The position numbers and the translations under genes are program-made. Shown here piece after piece: positions 1 through 6,904 of a DNA stretch of 20,463 nt. This DNA is from Desulfocurvus sp. GTDB taxonomy: Bacteria > Desulfobacterota > Desulfovibrionia > Desulfovibrionales > Desulfovibrionaceae. The notes below the pieces were generated by a model. The model was given only the letters and a program-made list of their open reading frames with translations, was not told the origin of the DNA and did no database searches. The stretch covers positions 1 through 20,463 of the forward strand of contig NZ_JALNWM010000030.1 of the NCBI RefSeq assembly GCF_023230885.1. Direction: 5' to 3'. Numbering within the stretch: the stretch's first letter is position 1; every line of letters begins with the position of its first letter.

Positions 1-84
1 CTGCTGCCGCCCGACGCCCTGGCCGCCCTGCGGGGGCTGGCCGGAATCGCGCAGCCGCAGCCGCCTGCGGGCGGTTTCGTGTAG
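1..84 (+). CDS. C-terminal end of an unidentified protein (partial)
   Basis: The plus strand reads in frame from the first base for 27 codons and ends at a TAG (82-84). The tail is rich in Leu, Ala, Pro and Gly and ends in a Gln/Pro-rich stretch and GGFV. Codon use (nearly all G or C in third position) matches the other genes here, which supports it being coding. Too little is present to name a family. It is separated from the next gene by about 460 bases and is convergent with it. Confidence 0.55.
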   Translation: MLPPDALAALRGLAGIAQPQPPAGGFV

Positions 85-547
85 GGAGGCCACGGGCGCG
101 CGGAAAAACGCGGCCCGACCCTTTCTTGGTGCCCGCCGAGGGGGGAGGCGCGCGGACAAAGGGCCGCTGGCGCCCGGAGGGACAAGCGCTCGGGCCGACG
201 CGCGCGGGGGAAGCGCGCGGGCAATGGCTGCGGCAGCCCGGTTGTTCCCCGCAGGCCGGGGGCACGGAAAAAGCGCGGCCCGAATGCCGTGAACCGCAGG
301 GCGGAGATCCTGCGGGCCGGGGGCCAGGGGAAGCGCCGTTCCCGCAACCCCTCCACGGAAAGGACCGCAGGACGTGCGGAAAAACGCCGGACTGGCCGGG
401 GATGCGAAGGGAGCGTTAGCCGGTCGGGGCGCACGAAGGGAGCGTTGCAGCCGGTCGGGGCGCGCGGGGGAAAGGGGGATACAAGCGCCTGGCGCGGGGC
501 GGGCTCCGGGGGCCTGGCGTGGGCCGGGCTCCGGGCGCGGGGCGGGC
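85..547. other. Intergenic region with degenerate short repeats, no convincing gene
   Basis: Some 460 bases lie between two convergent genes. The open frames that cross it have no start with a good ribosome binding site and give Arg/Gly/Pro-rich translations of no recognisable family, so I do not call a gene. The plus strand is purine-rich and carries recurring variants of a CGGAAAAA-CGCGGCCCGA motif (about 101-117, 265-283, 375-392, with a weaker copy at 354-370), a tandem pair near 405-462, and repeated GCGCGGGGCGGG blocks at 492-503 and 535-546. No clear terminator with a T-tract was found for either flanking gene. Confidence 0.5.
405..462. repeat. Imperfect tandem direct repeat (two ~28-bp units)
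   Basis: Unit 1 (405-432) and unit 2 (434-462) both begin CGAAGGGAGCGTT and end CCGGTCGGGGCGC. They differ by the few bases between these blocks (AG versus GCAG). The copies are adjacent, which suggests a small local duplication in non-coding DNA. Confidence 0.7.
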
Positions 548-1819
548 CTAGGCCTTCTCCACCCGGTTGCGCCCGTTCTTCTTGGCCTTGTACAGGGCCT
601 TGTCGGCCTGTTTGAGCACCTCGGCGGGGGTGGCGGCGCCGCCGCTGCCCGGCCCGGCGACCCCCAGGGAGATGGTCACCGTCACCGTGCCCGGGGCCTT
701 GGCGCGGCCGCCCCGCGCGGCCCCGGCCCTGCCCTTGCGCCGCTCGGCCCCGCCGGGCGGCGGGGCGGGCTTGTCCGAACGCACCACGAACCCGGCCCCG
801 GCGATGGCCTCGCGCACGGCGTCCAGGTGCTCCAGGGCCTCGGCGGGCTCGCGCCGGGGGAAGAGGATGGCGAACTCCTCGCCGCCGTAGCGGTAGGCCC
901 GGCCGCCGCCGCCCACACGGCCCAGCTGCGCCGCCACCATGCGCAGCACCTCGTCGCCGATGTCGTGGCCGTAGGTGTCGTTGAACTTCTTGAAGTGGTC
1001 CACATCGCCCATGGCGATGGCGTAGCGCCCGCCCAGGGTCTGCATGTCGGCCAGCAGCGGCCTGCGCCCGGGCAGGCGGGTCAGCTCGTCCAGGAAGGCC
1101 ATGCGGTAGGAGTCCTGCGCCAGGGGCGCGGCGCAGGCCAGGGCCGCCCCGGCGGCCAGGGCGCCCGCCCGGGGGTCGAAATCCGCGAAATGCAGCACGC
1201 CCATGGTTCCGGCCAGGGCCACGGCCAGCCCGGCGTCCATGGGCGAGTCGCGCCGCGCCGCGCGCAGCAGCAGCCAGGCCGCGACCACGGCGGCGCCGAG
1301 CTGGGCAAGCTGCGGCAGGCGCACGGGCAGGGCCCGGGGCAGCGGGCTCCAAAGGGCCGCGTCGCGCACCAGGGCCTGCAACGCCCCGGGCCGCCCGGGG
1401 GTCGAGCCGTCGAGCACGCCGGTGGCCACAAGCAGCACCACCAGCGCCTGAAGGGACACGAGGAAGGCCAGGGTCAGCGGCACGCGGCCCAGCACGCCCC
1501 GGTCGCCGGCCAGGGAGGCGGCCAGCCAGTTCAGCGGCAGCAGCAGGGCCAGGGCCGGAACCACCACACGCCCCAGCCCGCCCGCCGGGCCGCCGCTGCC
1601 GAACAGCCCGCAGACCCACAGCGTCAGCGCCAAAAGCCCCAGGGGCAGGACCACCCGCGTGCGCCGGAAACGCCAGCAGGCCAGCAGGGCCGCCAGCATG
1701 GCCCCCCAGGCGCTCCAGCCCACGGCCTGCGCGGGCACAACCCGCGACCAGACCAGAACGCCCCAGGCCAGGGCGAGCATGGCCAGCGGGGCGGCGGCAA
1801 AGGACAACAGGCGGATCAC
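548..1819 (-). CDS. Membrane-bound GGDEF diguanylate cyclase
   Basis: A 423-residue protein predicted to make cyclic di-GMP from two GTP at the inner membrane. Residues about 5-235 hold seven or eight hydrophobic segments of no recognised sensor family. The catalytic domain follows (about 236-420): DELTRLPGRRP (244-254), the metal-binding GDVDHFKKFND (271-281), GGEEF (312-316) and the closing ISLGVA and KADKALYKAKKNGRN-like elements, all typical of active cyclases. The RxxD inhibitory I-site expected five residues before GGEEF is replaced by GGGG (303-306), so product inhibition there is unlikely. A Pro/Gly/Arg/Ala-rich insertion at about 349-377 interrupts the domain before its last strand. 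The start is GTG, chosen because a GGAG lies six bases upstream. It is last of three minus-strand genes, 43 bases after the permease. Confidence 0.93.
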   Translation of the reverse strand: MIRLLSFAAAPLAMLALAWGVLVWSRVVPAQAVGWSAWGAMLAALLACWRFRRTRVVLPLGLLALTLWVCGLFGSGGPAGGLGRVVVPALALLLPLNWLAASLAGDRGVLGRVPLTLAFLVSLQALVVLLVATGVLDGSTPGRPGALQALVRDAALWSPLPRALPVRLPQLAQLGAAVVAAWLLLRAARRDSPMDAGLAVALAGTMGVLHFADFDPRAGALAAGAALACAAPLAQDSYRMAFLDELTRLPGRRPLLADMQTLGGRYAIAMGDVDHFKKFNDTYGHDIGDEVLRMVAAQLGRVGGGGRAYRYGGEEFAILFPRREPAEALEHLDAVREAIAGAGFVVRSDKPAPPPGGAERRKGRAGAARGGRAKAPGTVTVTISLGVAGPGSGGAATPAEVLKQADKALYKAKKNGRNRVEKA

Positions 1820-1862
1820 AGGGAGCTCCAGGACAAGGTTGCGGCGGCCGGGGCCGTTTTTA

Positions 1863-2810
1863 TCACGGACGGCCCGGGCTGGAAACCCCTTGTGCGGCAG
1901 GCTGTCCGGGGCGCGCGCCCCGGCGGCGCGGCTGCCACTGGCCCAGCAGGACCCCGCCGATGACCACCGTGCAGGCCACCCCCTGCCAGGCGCTCAGGGG
2001 CTCGCCCAGAAGGCCGACGCCCAGGCCCACGGCAACGACGGGCATCAGGTTCACCAGGGCCGAGGCCCGCGAGGCGGGCACGCGCCGCGAGGCCCAGTTC
2101 CACAGGCCGAAGGCGCCAAGGGTCACGAAAAGCCCGAGATAGACCAGCGCGGCCGCCGCCCACGGCGAGGCCAGGGCCCGCCAGGGGGCCGGGTCCAGCG
2201 CGCCGGGCAGGAAGAACAGCGCCCCGGCCCCGAACTGGACCAAGGTCAGGAAATCGGCGTCGTACCGGACGGCGAGTCGGCGCACCAGGAGCATGAACCC
2301 CGCGCTGCTGGTCATGGCCGCCACCTCCAGGAGGTTGCCCAGCACCGGGTCGCTGGCGGCCAGCGACGGAGCCGAAAGCCAGGTCAGCCAGGCCACGCCC
2401 AGGGCCGAGACCACACAGCCGGCCCAGGTCCGCCCGGCGACCCGCTCGCCCAGCAGCGCCCCGGCCCCGGCGCAGACCATGAGCGGCAAGAGCGCGGAGA
2501 TCATTCCCGCCTGGGACGAGGTGGTGAAGCGCAGGGCGTTGGCTTCGAGCAGGAAGTACAGGCACGGCTGGAGCAGGGCCATGAGGGCGAGCCATTTCCA
2601 GTCGCCGGGGTGCCGGGGCGCGCGGGCCAGGATGCGCGGCGCGGCGGGCAGCAGCACGGCCACGGCCACGGCCATGCGCGACCAGACCACGAATCCCGCG
2701 CCGAAGGTGCCGATGGCGACCTTCATCACCGCGAAAGAGCTGGCCCACAGGCACACCGTGACCAGCAGGGCCGCCAGGGGCAACGCCCCCGGGGCAACAG
2801 GCCCGCGCAT
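1863..2810 (-). CDS. EamA/DMT-superfamily permease
   Basis: A 315-residue, very hydrophobic inner-membrane protein with two EamA repeats (about 12-143 and 155-290), giving the ten-helix drug/metabolite transporter fold. Family marks include the early LWASSFAVMKVAI segment, SSQAGMISALLPL near the end of the first repeat and the second-repeat LNLMPV-like stretch (ALVNLMPVVAVGLG) followed by GEPLSAWQG. Members export amino acids, purines, metabolites or drugs; the substrate cannot be told from sequence. A Pro/Arg-rich tail of about 20 residues follows the last helix. The ATG is preceded by GGGAGG with a six-base spacer, so the start is firm even though the frame stays open further upstream. It lies 113 bases after the solute-binding protein and 43 before the GGDEF gene, consistent with one transcript. 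Confidence 0.9.
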   Translation of the reverse strand: MRGPVAPGALPLAALLVTVCLWASSFAVMKVAIGTFGAGFVVWSRMAVAVAVLLPAAPRILARAPRHPGDWKWLALMALLQPCLYFLLEANALRFTTSSQAGMISALLPLMVCAGAGALLGERVAGRTWAGCVVSALGVAWLTWLSAPSLAASDPVLGNLLEVAAMTSSAGFMLLVRRLAVRYDADFLTLVQFGAGALFFLPGALDPAPWRALASPWAAAALVYLGLFVTLGAFGLWNWASRRVPASRASALVNLMPVVAVGLGVGLLGEPLSAWQGVACTVVIGGVLLGQWQPRRRGARPGQPAAQGVSSPGRP

Positions 2811-2923
2811 CGTCCGCCTCCCTTTCCGCCCGCGCGGCAGGAGCCCGGCGCTCCGCCGCAGTGGCGAAGGCCCGGACCTAGCACGGGCCGGGGGCGCTGA
2901 AAAGCCGGAAAATGCAGGTGGGG

Positions 2924-3718
2924 CTAGTCCGAATAGCGTTCCAGGATCAGCCGGTAGCCCGGCTCGGCCTTGAACGCCCGCAGGGCCGCGTCGAAGCGGT
3001 CCACGAAGTCCTGGCTCAGCCGTTCGCGGCTGAACATGGGGTAGAGCCCGAAGGGCGCGGACGAGGGCACGACGAACTCCCTGAACCCGCCCTCGCGGGC
3101 CAGGGCCCGGGCGTGGTGGCGCAGGTTGCGGGCGTCGCCCACGGCGTAGTCCAGGCGCCCCTGGAACAGCATGGCCAAGAGGTTGCTGTCCGACGCCACA
3201 CGCTCCACCAGGGGGTTGTTCCGGGCCCAGTCGTCGAACTCGGGGGTGTAGAAGTAGCCGATGACCACCCCCACCCGCTGCCCGGCCAGCTCGTTCAGGC
3301 TGGCGGGCGCCACGGCCGGGGCCCGGTCCGCGCGGGCCAGGAGCACCCAGTGCGAGTCCACCAGCGACTCGGACCCGTAGTGGGCGAAGGGCAGCCGCCG
3401 CGCGTCGAATATCCCGGAATACAGGATGTCCACCTCGCCCCGGGCGAGCATGTCCAGGCCGCGCCGCCAGGGGTAGAGCTCCGGGGCCAGGAACCGCTCG
3501 CCCATGCGCTCCAGCACCCCGGTCAGCACCTCGGTGCACAGCCCGGCCACGGTGTCCTCCTGGAGGAATTCATAGGGCGGCCACTCGTCGGTGGCCACGA
3601 CCAGCGGCCCGCGCGCCGCCACCGGCTCCGCCGCCAGCAGGGCCAAGCCCGCCAGCAGCACCAGCCCCGCCAGAACCGGCGCCCCGAGGCGCCCCAGGAA
3701 AGAAACACTCCCGCGCAT
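2924..3718 (-). CDS. Family-3 periplasmic solute-binding protein, no cognate permease nearby
   Basis: A 264-residue protein with a signal peptide (hydrophobic core about 13-30, probable cleavage near residue 36 after VAA). The mature part begins with the SBP_bac_3 opening strand PLVVATDEWPPYEF. It continues with the PWRRGLDMLARGEVDILYSG pattern and a FDARRLPFAHY segment where this family often has ERxxxF. The mature length of about 228 residues is normal for the family. Such proteins bind amino acids or small polar solutes in the periplasm. No ABC permease or ATPase of the polar amino-acid class is adjacent, so it may serve a distant transporter or act in sensing. The ATG has no good ribosome binding site: a GAGG stops one base before it, and a promoter-like element sits immediately upstream (see 3727-3755). 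Confidence 0.88.
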   Translation of the reverse strand: MRGSVSFLGRLGAPVLAGLVLLAGLALLAAEPVAARGPLVVATDEWPPYEFLQEDTVAGLCTEVLTGVLERMGERFLAPELYPWRRGLDMLARGEVDILYSGIFDARRLPFAHYGSESLVDSHWVLLARADRAPAVAPASLNELAGQRVGVVIGYFYTPEFDDWARNNPLVERVASDSNLLAMLFQGRLDYAVGDARNLRHHARALAREGGFREFVVPSSAPFGLYPMFSRERLSQDFVDRFDAALRAFKAEPGYRLILERYSD

Positions 3719-3726
3719 ACCTCAAA

Positions 3727-3755
3727 TATATACCCCCCCCGGGGTGAAAGGACAA
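3727..3755 (-). promoter_or_regulatory. Putative sigma-70-type promoter of the solute-binding protein gene, with C8 tract in the spacer
   Basis: Read on the minus strand: TTGTCC (3755-3750, 4 of 6 consensus bases), a 17-base spacer, then TATATA (3732-3727, 4 of 6; TATATT two bases further on matches 5 of 6). The spacer holds a run of eight C on the plus strand (3733-3740) followed by four G. Transcription would begin within a few bases of the ATG at 3718, giving an almost leaderless mRNA, which fits the lack of a well-placed ribosome binding site. The match is moderate and unproven. Confidence 0.4.
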
Positions 3756-3772
3756 ACACAAAATCGATTCCT

Positions 3773-3799
3773 CTCCCGGACACCGTGCCCCTCCGGGAG
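3773..3799. promoter_or_regulatory. Inverted repeat in the divergent intergenic region (possible operator)
   Basis: CTCCCGGA (3773-3780) and TCCGGGAG (3792-3799) are perfect 8-base complements with an 11-base loop. The right arm ends four bases before the -35 box of the plus-strand promoter and lies upstream of the minus-strand promoter as well. It is therefore well placed for a regulator acting on either operon. It does not resemble a Fur box, and no T-tract follows, so a terminator is less likely. Confidence 0.4.
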
Positions 3800-3803
3800 G
3801 GGG

Positions 3804-3831
3804 TTGACACGGCTCGACAATTCTCTACAAA
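3804..3831 (+). promoter_or_regulatory. Sigma-70-type promoter of the metal-complex uptake operon
   Basis: TTGACA (3804-3809) matches the -35 consensus perfectly. After a 16-base spacer, TACAAA (3826-3831) matches 4 of 6 bases of the -10 consensus. The surrounding sequence is markedly AT-richer than the rest of the window, as expected for a promoter. Transcription would start near 3838, leaving a leader of about 47 bases, too short for a cobalamin or molybdenum-cofactor riboswitch. Confidence 0.6.
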
Positions 3832-3884
3832 GCGATACCTGAATAGTGTGAACATTTCTTCTTTTAGGCCCTTGTGGAGAGCAC

Positions 3885-5039
3885 ATGTCCGCCCACCCGC
3901 TTCGCACCCCCCCCGGCCGACGCGCCCCGGCCGCGGCCCTGGCGCCCCTCCTGCTGGCCCTGGCCCTGGCCCTGGCTGCCGGGCCGTCCCCCGCCCTGGC
4001 CCGGACCGTCACCGACATGGCCGGGCGCGCCGTGGACATCCCCGAGCGCGTGGAGCGGGTCATCTGCTCCGGGGCGGGCTGCCTGCGCCTGCTGACCTAC
4101 CTCCAGGCCCAGGGCATGGCCGTGGCCGTGGACAGCGTGGAACTCCGCGAAACGGCCATCGAGACGCGCCCCTACGGCATCGCCAACCCGCAGTTCAAGG
4201 CCCTGCCGCTCTTCGGCGAGCTGCGCGGGCGCGACAACCCGGAGCTCATCGTCGGCCTGGATCCCGCGCCGCAGGTGATTTTCAAGGTCATGATCGCCGG
4301 GGAAAGCCTCGACCCCGACCAGCTTCAGGCCAAGACGGGCATCCCGGTGGTGGTCCTGGAATACGGCAACCTGAGCGCCGGGCGGCCCCTGCTCGACGCG
4401 GCCCTGAGGCTCATGGGCGAGGTGGTCCACCGCGCCGGGCGCGCCGAGGAGGTCGTGGCCCTGTTCGACTCCTGGCAGGCGGACCTGGCCGCCCGCACGG
4501 CGGGCATCCCCGAGGACCGGCGGCCCTGGTGCTATGTGGGCGGCATATCCATGAAGGGCACCCACGGCATGCAGTCCACCGAGCCGACATACCCGCCCTT
4601 CCGTATGGCCGGTGCGCGCAACGTGGCACACACCCAGGCCACCGAAGGCCGCGACCAGGTGCGCACGGGCGTGCCCAAGGAACAAATCGTGGCCTGGGAC
4701 CCGGAGGTGCTGTTCCTGGACGTGTCGTCCACCAGCATGGGCGAGGACGCCGGGGGGCTGCACGAGCTGCGCACCGACCCGGCCCTGTCCATGCTGCGCG
4801 CGGTGCGCGCGGGCGAGGTCTACGGCGTGCTGCCCTACAACTCCTACCACACCAACTACGGCTCCATCTTCGCCAACGCCTATTTCGTGGGCAAGATCCT
4901 GCACCCCGGGCGCTTCGCCGACGTGGACCCGGCGGCCACCGCCGACGCCATCTACACCGCCCTGGTGGGCCAGCCGGTCTTCGGGCGCATCAGCCGGAGC
5001 TTTCCCGGGCTGGTCTTCGCGCGCGTGCCCCTCAGGTAG
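3885..5039 (+). CDS. Periplasmic binding protein of an iron-complex/cobalamin-type ABC transporter
   Basis: A 384-residue protein with a signal peptide: Arg at 7, 12 and 13, a Leu/Ala core at 17-32 and a likely cleavage after ALA (residue 39). The mature protein starts RTVTDMAGRAVDIPERVERVIC, the opening of the FecB/BtuF fold (COG0614, class III binding proteins). It contains a C-terminal segment AYFVGKILHPGRFADVDP typical of the subgroup that handles metal complexes (HemV-2-like). It would capture a chelated metal, haem or corrinoid in the periplasm and deliver it to the permease encoded six bases downstream. GGAG five bases before the ATG supports the start. The ligand cannot be read from sequence. 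It is first in an operon of four genes ending in an FmdE-family gene, which favours a metal-related ligand. Confidence 0.92.
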   Translation: MSAHPLRTPPGRRAPAAALAPLLLALALALAAGPSPALARTVTDMAGRAVDIPERVERVICSGAGCLRLLTYLQAQGMAVAVDSVELRETAIETRPYGIANPQFKALPLFGELRGRDNPELIVGLDPAPQVIFKVMIAGESLDPDQLQAKTGIPVVVLEYGNLSAGRPLLDAALRLMGEVVHRAGRAEEVVALFDSWQADLAARTAGIPEDRRPWCYVGGISMKGTHGMQSTEPTYPPFRMAGARNVAHTQATEGRDQVRTGVPKEQIVAWDPEVLFLDVSSTSMGEDAGGLHELRTDPALSMLRAVRAGEVYGVLPYNSYHTNYGSIFANAYFVGKILHPGRFADVDPAATADAIYTALVGQPVFGRISRSFPGLVFARVPLR

Positions 5040-5045
5040 CCCCGC

Positions 5046-6119
5046 ATGCACCACCTCGCCCAGGGGGAGATCCCCGCAGCATACACGGCCTACCTGACCC
5101 GCAAGGCGCTCTTCCTGGGCGCCCTCGCGCTGGCGGCGGCCGCGCTGCTGGTCATGGCCGTCTCCCTGGGCGCGGTGCGCATCCCGGCCTGGGACGTGCT
5201 GCGCACCCTGGCCGGGCAGGCGGCCTCCCCGCGCGACGCCGTCATCGTCCTGGACATCCGCCTGCCCCACGCCCTGGCCGCCCTGTTCGCGGGCATGGGC
5301 CTGTCGGCCTCGGGCGCGGCCATGCAGTCCGTGCTGCGCAACCCCCTTGGCTCGCCCTTCACCCTGGGTATCTCCCAGGCGGCGGCCCTGGGCGCGTCTT
5401 TCGCGGTGATGGTCCTGGGCTCGGGGGTCATGCAAAGCTCCACCGTGGGCGCCGTGACCATCTCCAATCCGCTGCTGACGACGGGCAGCGCCTTTGTCTG
5501 TTCCCTGCTGGCGGCGGGGCTGGTCATCGCCATGGCCCGCTACCGGGGCGCCTCGCCCGAGGTCATGGTCCTCACGGGGGTGGCCCTGGGCGCATTCTGC
5601 ACGGCGGGGACCATGGTCCTGCAATTCTTCGCCGACGACGTGCAGCTCGCGGCCATGGTCTTCTGGACCTTCGGCGACGTGGCCCGCGCGGGCTGGCGCG
5701 AGGTCTGGATACTGGGCGCGGTGGCCCTGGGCAGCGCGGGGTTCTTCCTGGCCAACGCCTGGAACTACAACGCCATGGACGCGGGCGACGAGACGGCCCG
5801 GGGCCTTGGGGTGCGCGTGGAGCGCGTGCGCATCCTGGGCATGTTCGTCTCCGCCCTGGCCACGGCGGTCGTGGTGGCCGCCCTGGGCGTCATCGGCTTC
5901 GTGGGCCTGATCTGCCCGCACATGGTCCGGCGGATCATCGGCGACGACCACCGCTACCTGATGCCCGCCAGCTGCCTCATGGGCGGGGCGCTGCTCCTGG
6001 CGGCGGACACCGCCGCGCGGCTGGTGCTGGCGCCCCACGCCCTGCCCGTGTCGGTGCTCACGGCCTTCATCGGCGCGCCGGGCTTCATCTGGCTGCTGCT
6101 GCGCCGGAGGCGCCGGTGA
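5046..6119 (+). CDS. FecCD/BtuC-family ABC transporter permease
   Basis: A 357-residue inner-membrane protein of the usual FecCD length, expected to have about ten helices and to act as a homodimer. Marks of the family are RLPHALAALFAGMGLSASGA (72-91) with MQSVLRNPLGSP following, ARGLGV (251-256), the ATPase-coupling helix GFVGLICPHMVRRIIG (284-299) and PVSVLTAFIGAPGFIWLL near the C-terminus. The last element usually reads GAPFF. The ATG lies six bases after the binding-protein stop with only a weak AGG upstream, so translation may depend on coupling. Its own TGA overlaps the GTG start of the ATPase gene (GTGA), another sign of coupling. The cytoplasmic tail ends in a run of Arg. Confidence 0.95.
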   Translation: MHHLAQGEIPAAYTAYLTRKALFLGALALAAAALLVMAVSLGAVRIPAWDVLRTLAGQAASPRDAVIVLDIRLPHALAALFAGMGLSASGAAMQSVLRNPLGSPFTLGISQAAALGASFAVMVLGSGVMQSSTVGAVTISNPLLTTGSAFVCSLLAAGLVIAMARYRGASPEVMVLTGVALGAFCTAGTMVLQFFADDVQLAAMVFWTFGDVARAGWREVWILGAVALGSAGFFLANAWNYNAMDAGDETARGLGVRVERVRILGMFVSALATAVVVAALGVIGFVGLICPHMVRRIIGDDHRYLMPASCLMGGALLLAADTAARLVLAPHALPVSVLTAFIGAPGFIWLLLRRRRR

Positions 6120-6904
6120 GGCTGGCCGTCAGCGACCTGCACTACGCCTACAACGGCGACTGTGTGCTGCGCGCCGTGGAGTTCGAGGTGGCGGCGGGCG
6201 AGGTGCTGGCCGTGCTCGGCCCCAACGGGGTGGGCAAGACCACCCTGCTGCGCTGCCTGAACGCCGTGCACCGCCCGGCCCGGGGCGTGGTGCGCGTGGA
6301 CCACGCCGAGGTCCTGCGCATGAGCCCGCCGGAAATCGCCCGCAACATGGGCTATGTGCCCCAGCGCGGCGAGGTCTGCCGCATGACGGCCTTCGACGCC
6401 GTGCTCCTGGGCCGGCTGCCGCACATCTCCTGGCGCGCCGGGCAGGACGACCTGCGCCTGGTTTCCGCGGCCCTGGAGCGGGTGGGCGTTGGCCACCTGG
6501 CCATGCGCGCCATCGACAGCATGAGCGGCGGGGAGCTGCAACGGGTATGCATCGCCCGGGCCCTGGTCCAGGAACCGGCGGTGATGCTCCTGGACGAGCC
6601 CACCAGCGCCCTGGACCTCAAGAACCAGATGGATGTCCTGCACACGGTGCGCGACGTGGCGCGCGGGCACGGCGTGGCCGTGGTCATGACCATGCACGAC
6701 CTGAACACCGCTCTGCGCTTTGGCGACAGGTTCCTTTTTCTCAAGAACGGCGCCGTGTTCGCCCATTGCGCCCGCGAGGAGATCACCCCGACGATGGTGG
6801 AGGAGGTCTACGGCGTGGCCGTGGACCTGCTGCACCACCAGGGCCGCCCCGTCATCGTGCCGCGCGGCCCGTCCCCGAACCCCCCAAGGGAGGACCACCC
6901 ATGA
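6116..6904 (+). CDS. FepC/BtuD-type ABC transporter ATPase
   Basis: A 262-residue ATPase that powers the FecCD permease. Visible motifs: Walker A GPNGVGKTT (35-43), Q-loop Gln83, signature MSGGELQR (136-143), Walker B VMLLDEP (156-162) with D-loop SALD, and H-loop His194 (MHDL). All catalytic residues are present. The frame is open far upstream, but similarity to the family begins RLAVSDLHYAY. The GTG at 6116 overlaps the permease stop as GTGA, so I place the start there. The 3' end overlaps the FmdE-family start as ATGA. The C-terminal 15 or so residues are Pro-rich and probably disordered. Confidence 0.94.
   Translation: MRLAVSDLHYAYNGDCVLRAVEFEVAAGEVLAVLGPNGVGKTTLLRCLNAVHRPARGVVRVDHAEVLRMSPPEIARNMGYVPQRGEVCRMTAFDAVLLGRLPHISWRAGQDDLRLVSAALERVGVGHLAMRAIDSMSGGELQRVCIARALVQEPAVMLLDEPTSALDLKNQMDVLHTVRDVARGHGVAVVMTMHDLNTALRFGDRFLFLKNGAVFAHCAREEITPTMVEEVYGVAVDLLHHQGRPVIVPRGPSPNPPREDHP

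Noticed and set aside
126..419. A 97-codon plus-strand frame in the 460-base gap
   Set aside because: No ribosome binding site at its start, composition unlike the real genes, and no recognisable family, so not called a gene.
374..1963. A 529-codon plus-strand frame over the GGDEF gene
   Set aside because: Low-complexity translation without motifs; the minus strand encodes an intact GGDEF enzyme.
2869..2889. Terminator between the solute-binding protein and the EamA gene
   Set aside because: Only a 6-bp stem (GGCCCG/CGGGCC) with a 9-base loop and no T-run; too weak to call.
2811..3539. A long N-terminal extension of the EamA permease
   Set aside because: It overlaps the binding-protein gene in another frame, and a near-perfect ribosome binding site marks the ATG at 2810.
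3838..3884. Cobalamin or molybdenum-cofactor riboswitch before the importer
   Set aside because: The predicted leader of about 47 bases is far too short and no riboswitch core sequence is visible.
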